From DATKWU01 sp964653685 (GTDB lineage Bacteria > Patescibacteriota > Microgenomatia > PFEM01 > JAHIFH01): a stretch of 5,457 bases of DNA. The notes under the pieces are model-generated. The model was given only the letters and a program-made list of their open reading frames with translations. It was not told the DNA's origin and did no database searches. The stretch spans positions 1-5,457 of the forward strand of contig CAZZHA010000032.1 of assembly GCA_964653685.1 (NCBI GenBank). The letters run 5' to 3'. The position numbers were made by a program, and so were the translations under genes. Of the stretch, positions 1-5,457 are shown piece after piece. The number at the start of each line of letters is the position of its first letter. Positions within the stretch are counted from its first letter, which is position 1.

Positions 1-146
1 TAGCAGGTTCCCCTGTTCCTAGCCCAAGCCTAGAACCATCACCTTCACCTCAACAAGTTGAATTGCCAGAGGCTGGCATTATCTCCCCAACAATTCTGGC
101 GACCCTTGGCGGAATTATTCTAGTCCTTATTGGTCTTCTTCTTTGA
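1..146 (+). CDS. C-terminal end of a surface protein with Pro/Ser-rich stalk and LPEAG-type membrane/wall anchor (5' partial)
   Basis: The gene enters from the left edge. The open frame uses codons starting at base 3 and ends at TGA 144-146, giving 47 visible residues. Residues 1-18 are a low-complexity stalk of Pro, Ser, Glu and Gln. Residues 21-25 read LPEAG, and residues 26-47 form one uninterrupted hydrophobic helix with no charged residue, ending in LIGLLL and the stop. This order (flexible linker, LPxxG motif, hydrophobic segment) is that of sortase-type sorting signals or C-terminally anchored surface proteins. The usual Lys/Arg tail after the helix is absent, so a plain C-terminal membrane anchor is an equally good reading. 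The N-terminal domains lie outside the window, so the function is unknown. The gene converges on the glycosyltransferase gene with a single base (147) between the two stop codons. Confidence 0.7.
   Translation, partial: AGSPVPSPSLEPSPSPQQVELPEAGIISPTILATLGGIILVLIGLLL
63..143 (+). other. LPEAG sorting-signal-like motif plus terminal hydrophobic segment
   Basis: Codons 63-77 encode Leu-Pro-Glu-Ala-Gly, followed by 22 hydrophobic or small residues up to the stop. In classical sortase substrates LPxTG is cut between Thr and Gly; here Ala stands in the Thr position. Motif and helix are seen directly. Processing by a sortase is inference, since no sortase gene is in the window and the basic tail is missing. 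Confidence 0.45.
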
Positions 147-147
147 T

Positions 148-2619
148 CTATTTCCAAGAAGGAAAAAAATAATAGAGATTATCTAGCCATTTGGGAATAT
201 AAAGTCCTATCCAGTGAGGATAGAAAAAGAAAAAGCTAATAATAACTAATAGGAGATAATAAATTACTATTTGCGAAAATCTTTTGCTTTTCCATAACCA
301 ATTTAGAGCCCAACCCAAAAAGAGACCCAAAAAGATAACTGAAGGTAAATAGTGATGAATAAACATAATCCTTGGTGAGAAAGTCCAAGGTAAAAAGAAA
401 GCAAAGTAAGCGAAAAGCACAATTCCTAATTGTTGACTACGCCTTTTAAGGGCTTGCCAGATAACTAAAGGTAAACTAAGTAAACCACCCCACCAAATAA
501 TCGGATTACCCATAGCATAAATATTGGCAATTGCCTCTGGTCGATAGCCTACAAAAAACCAAACCGGCCTGACCAACAAAGGCCAAGATAAAGCTGATGA
601 CTGATAATTATGAGTGGCGTTTAGGCGAGTATGATACCACCACATTTGGTGCTGGAGCTCCCACCATTGATCCAAAGAATGATTGGTCAGAAAAAAAGGC
701 AGATAGACAAAAAGATAAACAGTAATCGGTAAAAGAAGAAAACAAAAAATAAAAATTAAACTGCTTCGCTTTAAAAAGTCAAATCGCTTTTTTTGTTTTA
801 ACAATTCTATTAACTGCCATAATCCCAAAACTGGTAACAGATAAATTGCTGTCCATTTAGAAGCAAGAGCCAAGCCAAAACTCAAACCGGCAAACAAATA
901 TCTTTTTTCCAAAAAAAGCCAAAGGGTCAACAGGGTAAAGAAGAGAAAATAGATATCATTCATCCCTACTCGACTCATCACCAAGAGCAAACCATCAAAA
1001 GCTAAAAGCAAAGTGGCGAAAAGCGCCACTCGTTGATTAAATAATTTCTTACCAATCAAATAAATCAGCCAAAGGCAGCCTGTTCCAAAAACGGCGCTAA
1101 AAAACCGCCAGGCAAAAGCCGTTTCGCCAAAAACAAAAATTCCTAAAGTCATAAAAAGTTTAGCTAAAGGTGGGTGAGTCCATTCGTAAGCCACCCCTTC
1201 AGGCGCCTGATGCCACCATTCCCAAGCCGCTATCTGACCCTTAGCCATTTCGGTGGCCGTAAAAGCATGATAGACCTCATCAAAATAGAATCTTAGTGGC
1301 TCGCCCAATTGCCAAAATCTGACTAAAAAGGAAAAAACCAACAATAAAATAAGAATTTTATTTCTGAAAACAATTTTTTTTATTTTCCGCCAATTAATCC
1401 TGATTCTTCTAAACACCAAAATAATAAAAACCAAACTGGTGAAAACAATGGTTAGCGAAAACAGATTAATTAATCGCCAACTAAAAATAAACTCTCCGTT
1501 TTTTAATAACCAGTCTAAGGCAAAATATAAATTGGCCGTAGAAATCAAAGAAACAATTAATAAGGCGATACCATACCAAAAATTAAATCCCGTTAAAATG
1601 GTCAGAAAAGGCAAAACAGTAAAAATATGTCTTTCGTGAACTCGAGTGGCAAAACTAAAAAGTACTAAGAATATAGTTGTCATAATTAACCAAATATCTT
1701 CTCTTTTCCTTTTCTGCCAAATCAACAAAAAACTTAATCCTAAAACAAGACTAATCACTAATAAGCCCCAATGTTGATAGGTAATTTCCCAAAAACGAAC
1801 TTGATCAGATTGCCACCAATGATTGTTAATCGCCCAAAAATTAAAAGCATTAACCGAAGTGTAGGGATAGACTGAAAAAGCATATTGATATCTCTCAATT
1901 AACAAACCTAAAGGGTTTTTAAGAGAAAAAGGCAAGGTAACTAACAAAACACCGGTTGAAATCGCCGCCCCAAAATTCCTGACTGGCTTATATTTTCGCC
2001 ACCAATCTCCTTTTTTCTTTTGTTTTTGCCAAACAATGAGACCAAGAATTGGTAAGACTAAAAAATAAATGGGTTTCATGGTCAAAGAAAGACCAATTAA
2101 AAACCCTGAAGAAACAAAACGATTGTTTAGAAGAAAATAGATTGAAGTCAAAAACAGTAAAGCCCCTAGGGCATCAACTTGACCCCAAAGACTACTGTTA
2201 AAGAAAACGGCGGCATTAAAAAGATAGCCGGCCGTTAACCAAAGGGCAATTTTTTTAGATCTCTTCTTGAGAATAAGAAAGATCAAGTAAGCGGTTCCAA
2301 AATCAGCCAAAGTCGCTGGTAATTTAAAAAGAAGGTCTTTAGAGAAATTAAAAAAGTGACTAAGAAACCGCCAGATTAACTCAATCCCACCAAGAAAATA
2401 AAGATAAAAAGGTAAATAATCACAAAAACTAACCTCTTGATAAAAACGTCCGGGACCAAAGGCAATTATTTTCTCAGCCCAATAATGCCATAAACCCATA
2501 TCAGAAGAATGGGTTCCATAAGGTAATAAAAGCAATCTGAAGACAAAGGCAAGAGAAAAAATAGTTAGTAGTTTTCTTTTTAAGAAAAACCTAGTTATTC
2601 TCGAGTAAGTTTTGGACAT
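148..2619 (-). CDS. Bimodular membrane GT-C glycosyltransferase: Gpi18/PIG-M-like half fused to PMT (GT39)-like half
   Basis: An 823-residue protein with roughly twenty hydrophobic segments, probably in the cytoplasmic membrane. Residues 1-402 resemble bacterial Gpi18/PIG-M-like mannosyltransferases: a first helix ending in FRLLLLPYG, then SDMGLWHYW (D40, candidate catalytic Asp in the first outer loop), DYLPFYLYFL (67-76), SLWGQVDAL (143-151), MKP (181-183) and RVHERH (326-331). Residues 403-421 are a very basic linker. Residues 421-823 repeat the plan as a PMT-type enzyme: a new first helix, then FDEVYHAF (D447-E448, the acidic pair of PMTs), THPPLAK (481-487), RVGMND (550-555), SKWTAIY (587-593), AMGNP (702-706) and SPRIMFIHHYLP (748-759). 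Such enzymes use polyprenyl-phosphate-linked sugars on the outer membrane face; the sugar and acceptor here are unknown. The start overlaps the end of the LCP gene by 29 bases; the next Met (residue 41) would delete the first helix and D40. TAG stop at 148-150. Confidence 0.85.
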   Translation of the reverse strand: MSKTYSRITRFFLKRKLLTIFSLAFVFRLLLLPYGTHSSDMGLWHYWAEKIIAFGPGRFYQEVSFCDYLPFYLYFLGGIELIWRFLSHFFNFSKDLLFKLPATLADFGTAYLIFLILKKRSKKIALWLTAGYLFNAAVFFNSSLWGQVDALGALLFLTSIYFLLNNRFVSSGFLIGLSLTMKPIYFLVLPILGLIVWQKQKKKGDWWRKYKPVRNFGAAISTGVLLVTLPFSLKNPLGLLIERYQYAFSVYPYTSVNAFNFWAINNHWWQSDQVRFWEITYQHWGLLVISLVLGLSFLLIWQKRKREDIWLIMTTIFLVLFSFATRVHERHIFTVLPFLTILTGFNFWYGIALLIVSLISTANLYFALDWLLKNGEFIFSWRLINLFSLTIVFTSLVFIILVFRRIRINWRKIKKIVFRNKILILLLVFSFLVRFWQLGEPLRFYFDEVYHAFTATEMAKGQIAAWEWWHQAPEGVAYEWTHPPLAKLFMTLGIFVFGETAFAWRFFSAVFGTGCLWLIYLIGKKLFNQRVALFATLLLAFDGLLLVMSRVGMNDIYFLFFTLLTLWLFLEKRYLFAGLSFGLALASKWTAIYLLPVLGLWQLIELLKQKKRFDFLKRSSLIFIFCFLLLPITVYLFVYLPFFLTNHSLDQWWELQHQMWWYHTRLNATHNYQSSALSWPLLVRPVWFFVGYRPEAIANIYAMGNPIIWWGGLLSLPLVIWQALKRRSQQLGIVLFAYFAFFLPWTFSPRIMFIHHYLPSVIFLGLFLGWALNWLWKSKRFSQIVIYYLLLVIISFFFFYPHWIGLYIPKWLDNLYYFFPSWK

Positions 2620-3694
2620 ATTCTTGGATTTCCTGCCAATCTCCGGTTCGAGGAATCAAAACCCAATGGTTATCATATTTCTGTGGGTTAGGTGGCGGAT
2701 TGATTAAATACTCCTTCCTACCTTCAACCCCACCATCTAAAATTTCTGAGCTTAAGTCACCGGAACGCATTTTCAGCAAAAGCTTTACCATACCTCCCCA
2801 GTTATTTTGAGAAATATCGGTCTCAAAATTCTGCTGAGCTACTTTAATTAATCGAATCATTTCAAAAGGATTTCTCAGAACTTTAAAAGAAAAGAGTTTA
2901 TTTTTAATAGCGGCTAATAATTGTTGTTGGCGACGACTGCGAGCATAATCGGTCCCTTCTTCGCCCTCAGCATAGCGACTCCGAACATATTTCAAAGCGG
3001 TTTCTCCATCCATTGCTTGTTCGCCAGCTTCAAAATGAAGATGTTCATAACGACAACGATACTCTGGATCGCCACCGCATTCATCAATTTCTTTACCCGG
3101 AATTGGGTAGTGAAAATCATCAAAACTATTTTCAACCTTTAGAGTCACCCCATCCAAAAGATCAATTATTTGTTCAAAACCAGAAAAATCAATGACAATA
3201 CCAAAGTCAACTGGCTGGTTTAATATCTCGGCAACTGAAGCTTTAGCTAAAAGTAAACCTCCGCCTGGTTTTTTTTCGTTACCATAATGATAAGCGGTGT
3301 TTAATTTGGCTCTCATCGAAGCTAACCAAATATCTCTAGGTAGAGATAGCATTAAAGTATTACCAGTTCGAGGATTAATCGAAACAAAGATAACCGTATC
3401 CGTCAGATCAGCGCCCGCTTTTTCTTCGCCGCTAACCCCCAAAAGCAGAAGATTAACCCGGCCGTTCTCGCCTTCAAGATCTTCAGGTGATTGACTGATC
3501 AAAGAAATACCTCCAGAAATTAGGTTACCGGTTAATCTCGCCCCCATGATTAGAGACGGCATAACAGCCCTAACAATCAAAATAGTTAAGATAATGGCAA
3601 TTACTATCAGACCGAGACGAATTTGAGGAAAATAACGAGCTGTTAGCCTTCTTATCTTGGAAAAATTGATTTTTAACTCTTTCTTCGTTAACAT
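2591..3694 (-). CDS. LytR-CpsA-Psr (LCP) family cell-envelope glycopolymer ligase
   Basis: A 367-residue type II membrane protein: a basic cytoplasmic N-terminus, one hydrophobic anchor at about 28-50, then an extracytoplasmic LCP domain from about residue 79. Family landmarks in order: NLLLLGVSG (81-89), DLTDTVIFVSINP (96-108, with the conserved Asp residues), LSLPRD (116-121), KLNTAYHYG (130-138), the DGV turn (181-183), and YVRSRYAEG...TDYARSRRQQ (236-257), whose Arg and Asp residues bind the pyrophosphate of the lipid donor in known members. LCP proteins move glycans from undecaprenyl-(pyro)phosphate to peptidoglycan or other surface acceptors. An insertion at 196-222 carries two Cys (206 and 214). 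A tail of about 60 residues (310-367) follows the core domain. ATG at 3692-3694 has an AGAGG site nine bases upstream. The gene is first in a likely operon with the overlapping GT-C gene. The old label 'transcriptional attenuator' for this family is misleading. Confidence 0.93.
   Translation of the reverse strand: MLTKKELKINFSKIRRLTARYFPQIRLGLIVIAIILTILIVRAVMPSLIMGARLTGNLISGGISLISQSPEDLEGENGRVNLLLLGVSGEEKAGADLTDTVIFVSINPRTGNTLMLSLPRDIWLASMRAKLNTAYHYGNEKKPGGGLLLAKASVAEILNQPVDFGIVIDFSGFEQIIDLLDGVTLKVENSFDDFHYPIPGKEIDECGGDPEYRCRYEHLHFEAGEQAMDGETALKYVRSRYAEGEEGTDYARSRRQQQLLAAIKNKLFSFKVLRNPFEMIRLIKVAQQNFETDISQNNWGGMVKLLLKMRSGDLSSEILDGGVEGRKEYLINPPPNPQKYDNHWVLIPRTGDWQEIQEYVQNLLENN
2631..2634 (-). 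promoter_or_regulatory. Weak Shine-Dalgarno-like AGGA before the GT-C gene
   Basis: AGGA on the minus strand sits 11 bases before the ATG at 2619-2617, inside the last codons of the LCP gene. The spacing is longer than usual. With the 29-base gene overlap, translation of the GT-C gene probably depends on ribosomes finishing the LCP gene. Confidence 0.3.
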
Positions 3695-3702
3695 GCTAAA
3701 AT
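3673..3702 (+). promoter_or_regulatory. Candidate extended -10 promoter for the helicase gene
   Basis: A TTAACT element (3673-3678; four of six match TTGACA) lies 18 bases before TAAAAT (3697-3702), which is preceded by TG and one base (3694-3696), the extended -10 form. Transcription would start near 3709-3710, at the in-frame GTG codon, giving a leaderless mRNA. The -35 half lies within the first codons of the divergent LCP gene. AT-rich DNA yields such matches by chance, so this is a prediction only. Confidence 0.35.
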
Positions 3703-5457
3703 GCCTCTAGTGTTAAGCCGTATTCTAACTCAACTTAACCCTGCCCAGCAAGAAGCCGTTGCTTTTGGCGAAGGCCCGCTTTTAATCTTAGCGGGTGCGG
3801 GGAGTGGTAAAACCCGGGCCTTGACCTTCCGAACCGCCTATTTAATCCAGGAAAAAAAGATCCCTTCAGAAAATATTCTCTTATTAACTTTTACTAATAA
3901 AGCAGCTGGCGAAATGAAAGAAAGAATTCAAAAATTACTCAGTCATTCCCAAAATGAACTCCCTTTTGCCGGGACTTTTCACTCTTTTTGCGCCCGACTT
4001 TTAAGAACCGAAGGTAAATATCTTGGCATTTCTCCTAACTACAGTATTTATGATGAAGCTGATCAATTAGAAACAATCAAATTAGCGATGATTAAAATCG
4101 ATGCTTCCTCAAAAGAATTCAAACCTGCTTCGATTTTAAATACCATCTCCCAAGCAAAAAACGAGCTTATTGCCGCCACTGAATATCCCCAGTACGCTCG
4201 GGGTTTTTTCCAAGAAACCGTGGCTCGAGTCTACTTGGCTTATCAAAAATTACTCAAAGAGTACCAAGCCCTAGATTTTGATGATTTATTATTTGAGACG
4301 GTTAGGCTTTTTCAAAAAGAAAAACTAGTTTTGCAAAAATATCAAAATCAATTCCAATATCTTCTGATTGACGAATATCAGGACACTAACCAAGCCCAGT
4401 ATATCTTAACCAAACTCTTGGCTAATAAATGGCGGAATCTTTGTGCTGTTGGCGATGCTGCCCAAGCCATCTATGGCTGGCGGGGGGCCAATTACCGGAA
4501 TTTAATGAGTCTTAAAAAAGATTTTCCAGACCTAACCATTATTAATCTGGAGCAAAATTATCGTTCCACCCAAAACATTCTCCAAGCCGCCAATGAAGTC
4601 ATTAGAAAAAACACCAAACATCCGATTCTCAACCTCTGGACCAAAAATCAGGCCGGCGAAAAATTAATCGTCTTTGAAGCCGGTAATGAACTCGAAGAAG
4701 CCCAATACCTTATTAATAGTATTGTTAGTCAAAGCAGTGACTACAGTGATTATGTGGTTCTTTACCGAACTAATGCCCAATCTCGAACCATTGAAGAGTC
4801 TTTTCTTCATGCTGGCTTACCTTATATCCTGGTTGGTGGGACTCGCTTTTATGAAAGAAAGGAAATTAAGGATTGTTTAGCCTATCTAAGACTTTTAACC
4901 AATCCTAAAGATATGGCCTCTTATAAGAGAGTCCAAAAATTAGGTAAAAGAAGACTGAAAAAATTCCTTAAATTCACCGAAGGATTTGATAAAAAGAAAG
5001 CGAAAACCAAATTAACCACTTTGGAAATTTTGGATAAAGTTCTTGAGGCCGCCGATTACTTAGATCTTTACAATAAAAAAGATGAAGCCGACTCAACCAG
5101 ATTAGAAAATATTAAAGAACTTCGTTCAGTCGCCACCGAATTTCCTAAGCTAGATAATTTTTTAGAGAATGTTGCCCTTGTCCAACAAGAATATCTGCCT
5201 CAAAACCCCATTCAAAATCAGAAGAAAAATGCGGTGACTTTAATGACCGTTCATGCGGCTAAAGGAACTGAATTCCCGATTGTTTTTATGGTTGGGATGG
5301 AAGAAGGTCTCTTTCCCCATTCGCGGAGCATTATAGACAGAGAAGAACTTGAAGAAGAAAGGCGCCTTTGTTACGTAGGCATGACCAGAGCTAAAGAAAA
5401 ACTTTATCTTATCTACACCCGCCAGCGTCTTTATTTTGGCCAACGTTCCACCAATCC
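3701..5457 (+). CDS. uvrD: UvrD/PcrA-type superfamily 1A DNA helicase (3' partial)
   Basis: An open frame of 585 codons runs off the right edge. It should be an ATP-driven 3'-5' DNA translocase/helicase for repair and replication-conflict resolution. All SF1A motifs are visible: Q motif LNPAQQEAV (12-20), Walker A AGAGSGKT (31-38), Ia TFTNKAAGEMKER (63-75), Ib GTFHSFCARLLR (91-102), II LLIDEYQDTN (221-230), III GDAAQAIYGWRGA (251-263), IV LEQNYRST (283-290), V TLMTVHAAKG (513-522) and VI RRLCYVGMTRAKEKL (554-568). DEYQDTN is PcrA-like. Two oddities: motif III has Ala-Ala-Gln where the family usually has Asp-Asp-Gln, and the 2B stretch between TNPKD (400-404) and motif V is about 110 residues, short for the family, with no clear RGIG loop. 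ATG 3701 is given as the start; GTG 3710 is a serious alternative, because a candidate -10 box covers the ATG. There is no ribosome binding site in front. By comparison with PcrA about 100 C-terminal residues are outside the window. Confidence 0.95.
   Translation, partial: MPLVLSRILTQLNPAQQEAVAFGEGPLLILAGAGSGKTRALTFRTAYLIQEKKIPSENILLLTFTNKAAGEMKERIQKLLSHSQNELPFAGTFHSFCARLLRTEGKYLGISPNYSIYDEADQLETIKLAMIKIDASSKEFKPASILNTISQAKNELIAATEYPQYARGFFQETVARVYLAYQKLLKEYQALDFDDLLFETVRLFQKEKLVLQKYQNQFQYLLIDEYQDTNQAQYILTKLLANKWRNLCAVGDAAQAIYGWRGANYRNLMSLKKDFPDLTIINLEQNYRSTQNILQAANEVIRKNTKHPILNLWTKNQAGEKLIVFEAGNELEEAQYLINSIVSQSSDYSDYVVLYRTNAQSRTIEESFLHAGLPYILVGGTRFYERKEIKDCLAYLRLLTNPKDMASYKRVQKLGKRRLKKFLKFTEGFDKKKAKTKLTTLEILDKVLEAADYLDLYNKKDEADSTRLENIKELRSVATEFPKLDNFLENVALVQQEYLPQNPIQNQKKNAVTLMTVHAAKGTEFPIVFMVGMEEGLFPHSRSIIDREELEEERRLCYVGMTRAKEKLYLIYTRQRLYFGQRSTN
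3704..3708 (-). promoter_or_regulatory. Shine-Dalgarno site of the LCP gene
   Basis: AGAGG on the minus strand, nine bases before the ATG at 3694-3692. It supports that start codon. On the plus strand the same bases are the second and third codons of the helicase frame if ATG 3701 is used. Confidence 0.55.
3722..3751 (-). promoter_or_regulatory. Candidate promoter for the LCP/GT-C operon
   Basis: Read on the minus strand, TTGCTG (3751-3746) is followed after 18 bases by TAGAAT (3727-3722), five of six matches to TATAAT; the -35 match is poor. Transcription would start near 3715, leaving a leader of about 20 bases that contains the AGAGG site. The whole element lies within the first codons of the helicase gene, because the space between the genes is only six bases. 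Confidence 0.25.

Noticed and set aside
136..163. Imperfect 8-bp hairpin (136-143 with 156-163, 12-base loop) spanning the convergent stop codons, a possible bidirectional terminator.
   Set aside because: The stem is almost all A-T with one wobble pair, and no T-run follows it on either strand, so it does not fit an intrinsic terminator.
144..239. Reading through TGA 144-146 would add SISKKEKNN..., a basic tail that would complete the sorting signal (open to TAA 237-239).
   Set aside because: The extension is about 30 residues, longer than usual tails, and lies wholly antisense to the conserved-length end of the GT-C gene. No other gene here shows in-frame TGA, so recoding is unsupported; the match is probably chance.
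1439..1639. Plus-strand open frame of 66 codons within the GT-C gene.
   Set aside because: It lies antisense to a strongly supported membrane protein, has no ribosome site and no recognisable protein features; a shadow frame.
2591..2619. Possible frameshift or split gene where the LCP and GT-C frames overlap.
   Set aside because: The LCP protein ends at a typical C-terminus and the GT-C protein begins with a normal basic N-terminus and first helix; they are distinct families, so this is a gene overlap and not a broken fusion.
2921..3494. Three overlapping plus-strand open frames of 60-73 codons opposite the LCP gene.
   Set aside because: They lie antisense to conserved LCP motifs, are in conflicting frames and show no family signature.
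4674..4880. A 68-codon plus-strand frame with a hydrophobic stretch that could look like a small membrane protein.
   Set aside because: It is an alternate frame inside the continuous helicase coding region (motif IVa region); the hydrophobicity follows from T-rich codons read out of frame.
5240..5443. Minus-strand open frame of 67 codons near the right edge.
   Set aside because: It is antisense to helicase motifs V and VI, which are clearly the coding frame.

Overview
The window is an AT-rich, tightly packed bacterial segment with four protein genes and almost no intergenic DNA. The genes read cleanly in the standard code, with TGG for Trp and no in-frame TGA. The small compact layout, the style of the LytR-CpsA-Psr protein (cysteine-bearing insertion, 'ALKYVRSRYAEGEEGTDYAR' block), the LPxAG-like C-terminal anchor and the PMT-type membrane glycosyltransferase together suggest a Candidate Phyla Radiation bacterium, perhaps of the Microgenomates group. 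That assignment is inference from gene style. No rRNA or other phylogenetic marker is present to confirm it.

Layout. (1) Positions 1-146 (+) hold the last 47 codons of a surface protein: a Pro/Ser-rich stalk, an LPEAG motif and a terminal hydrophobic helix. (2) It converges, with one base between stop codons, on a minus-strand pair. The second gene of the pair (148-2619) encodes an 823-residue polytopic protein that appears to be two GT-C glycosyltransferases joined head to tail: a Gpi18/PIG-M-like half followed by a PMT (GT39)-like half. The first gene (2591-3694) encodes a LytR-CpsA-Psr (LCP) family glycopolymer ligase, and the two coding regions overlap by 29 bases. (3) Six bases upstream of the LCP gene, on the plus strand, starts a UvrD/PcrA-type superfamily 1 helicase (3701 to beyond the window end). 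It has a shortened 2B region and an altered motif III.

How they fit together. The LCP and GT-C genes look like one transcription unit for extracytoplasmic glycan work: the GT-C protein would transfer sugars from polyprenyl-phosphate donors outside the membrane, and the LCP protein would attach a lipid-linked glycan to the wall or another acceptor. The surface protein ending at 146 could be an acceptor or simply another envelope component; the sequence does not say which. The helicase is a housekeeping repair/replication gene that shares the divergent start region with the LCP operon. Candidate promoters for the two directions face each other across about 80 bases, and the helicase may be read from a leaderless transcript.

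I see no RNA gene, CRISPR array, insertion sequence or defence system. The most unusual points are the bimodular GT-C protein and the divergent features of the helicase.
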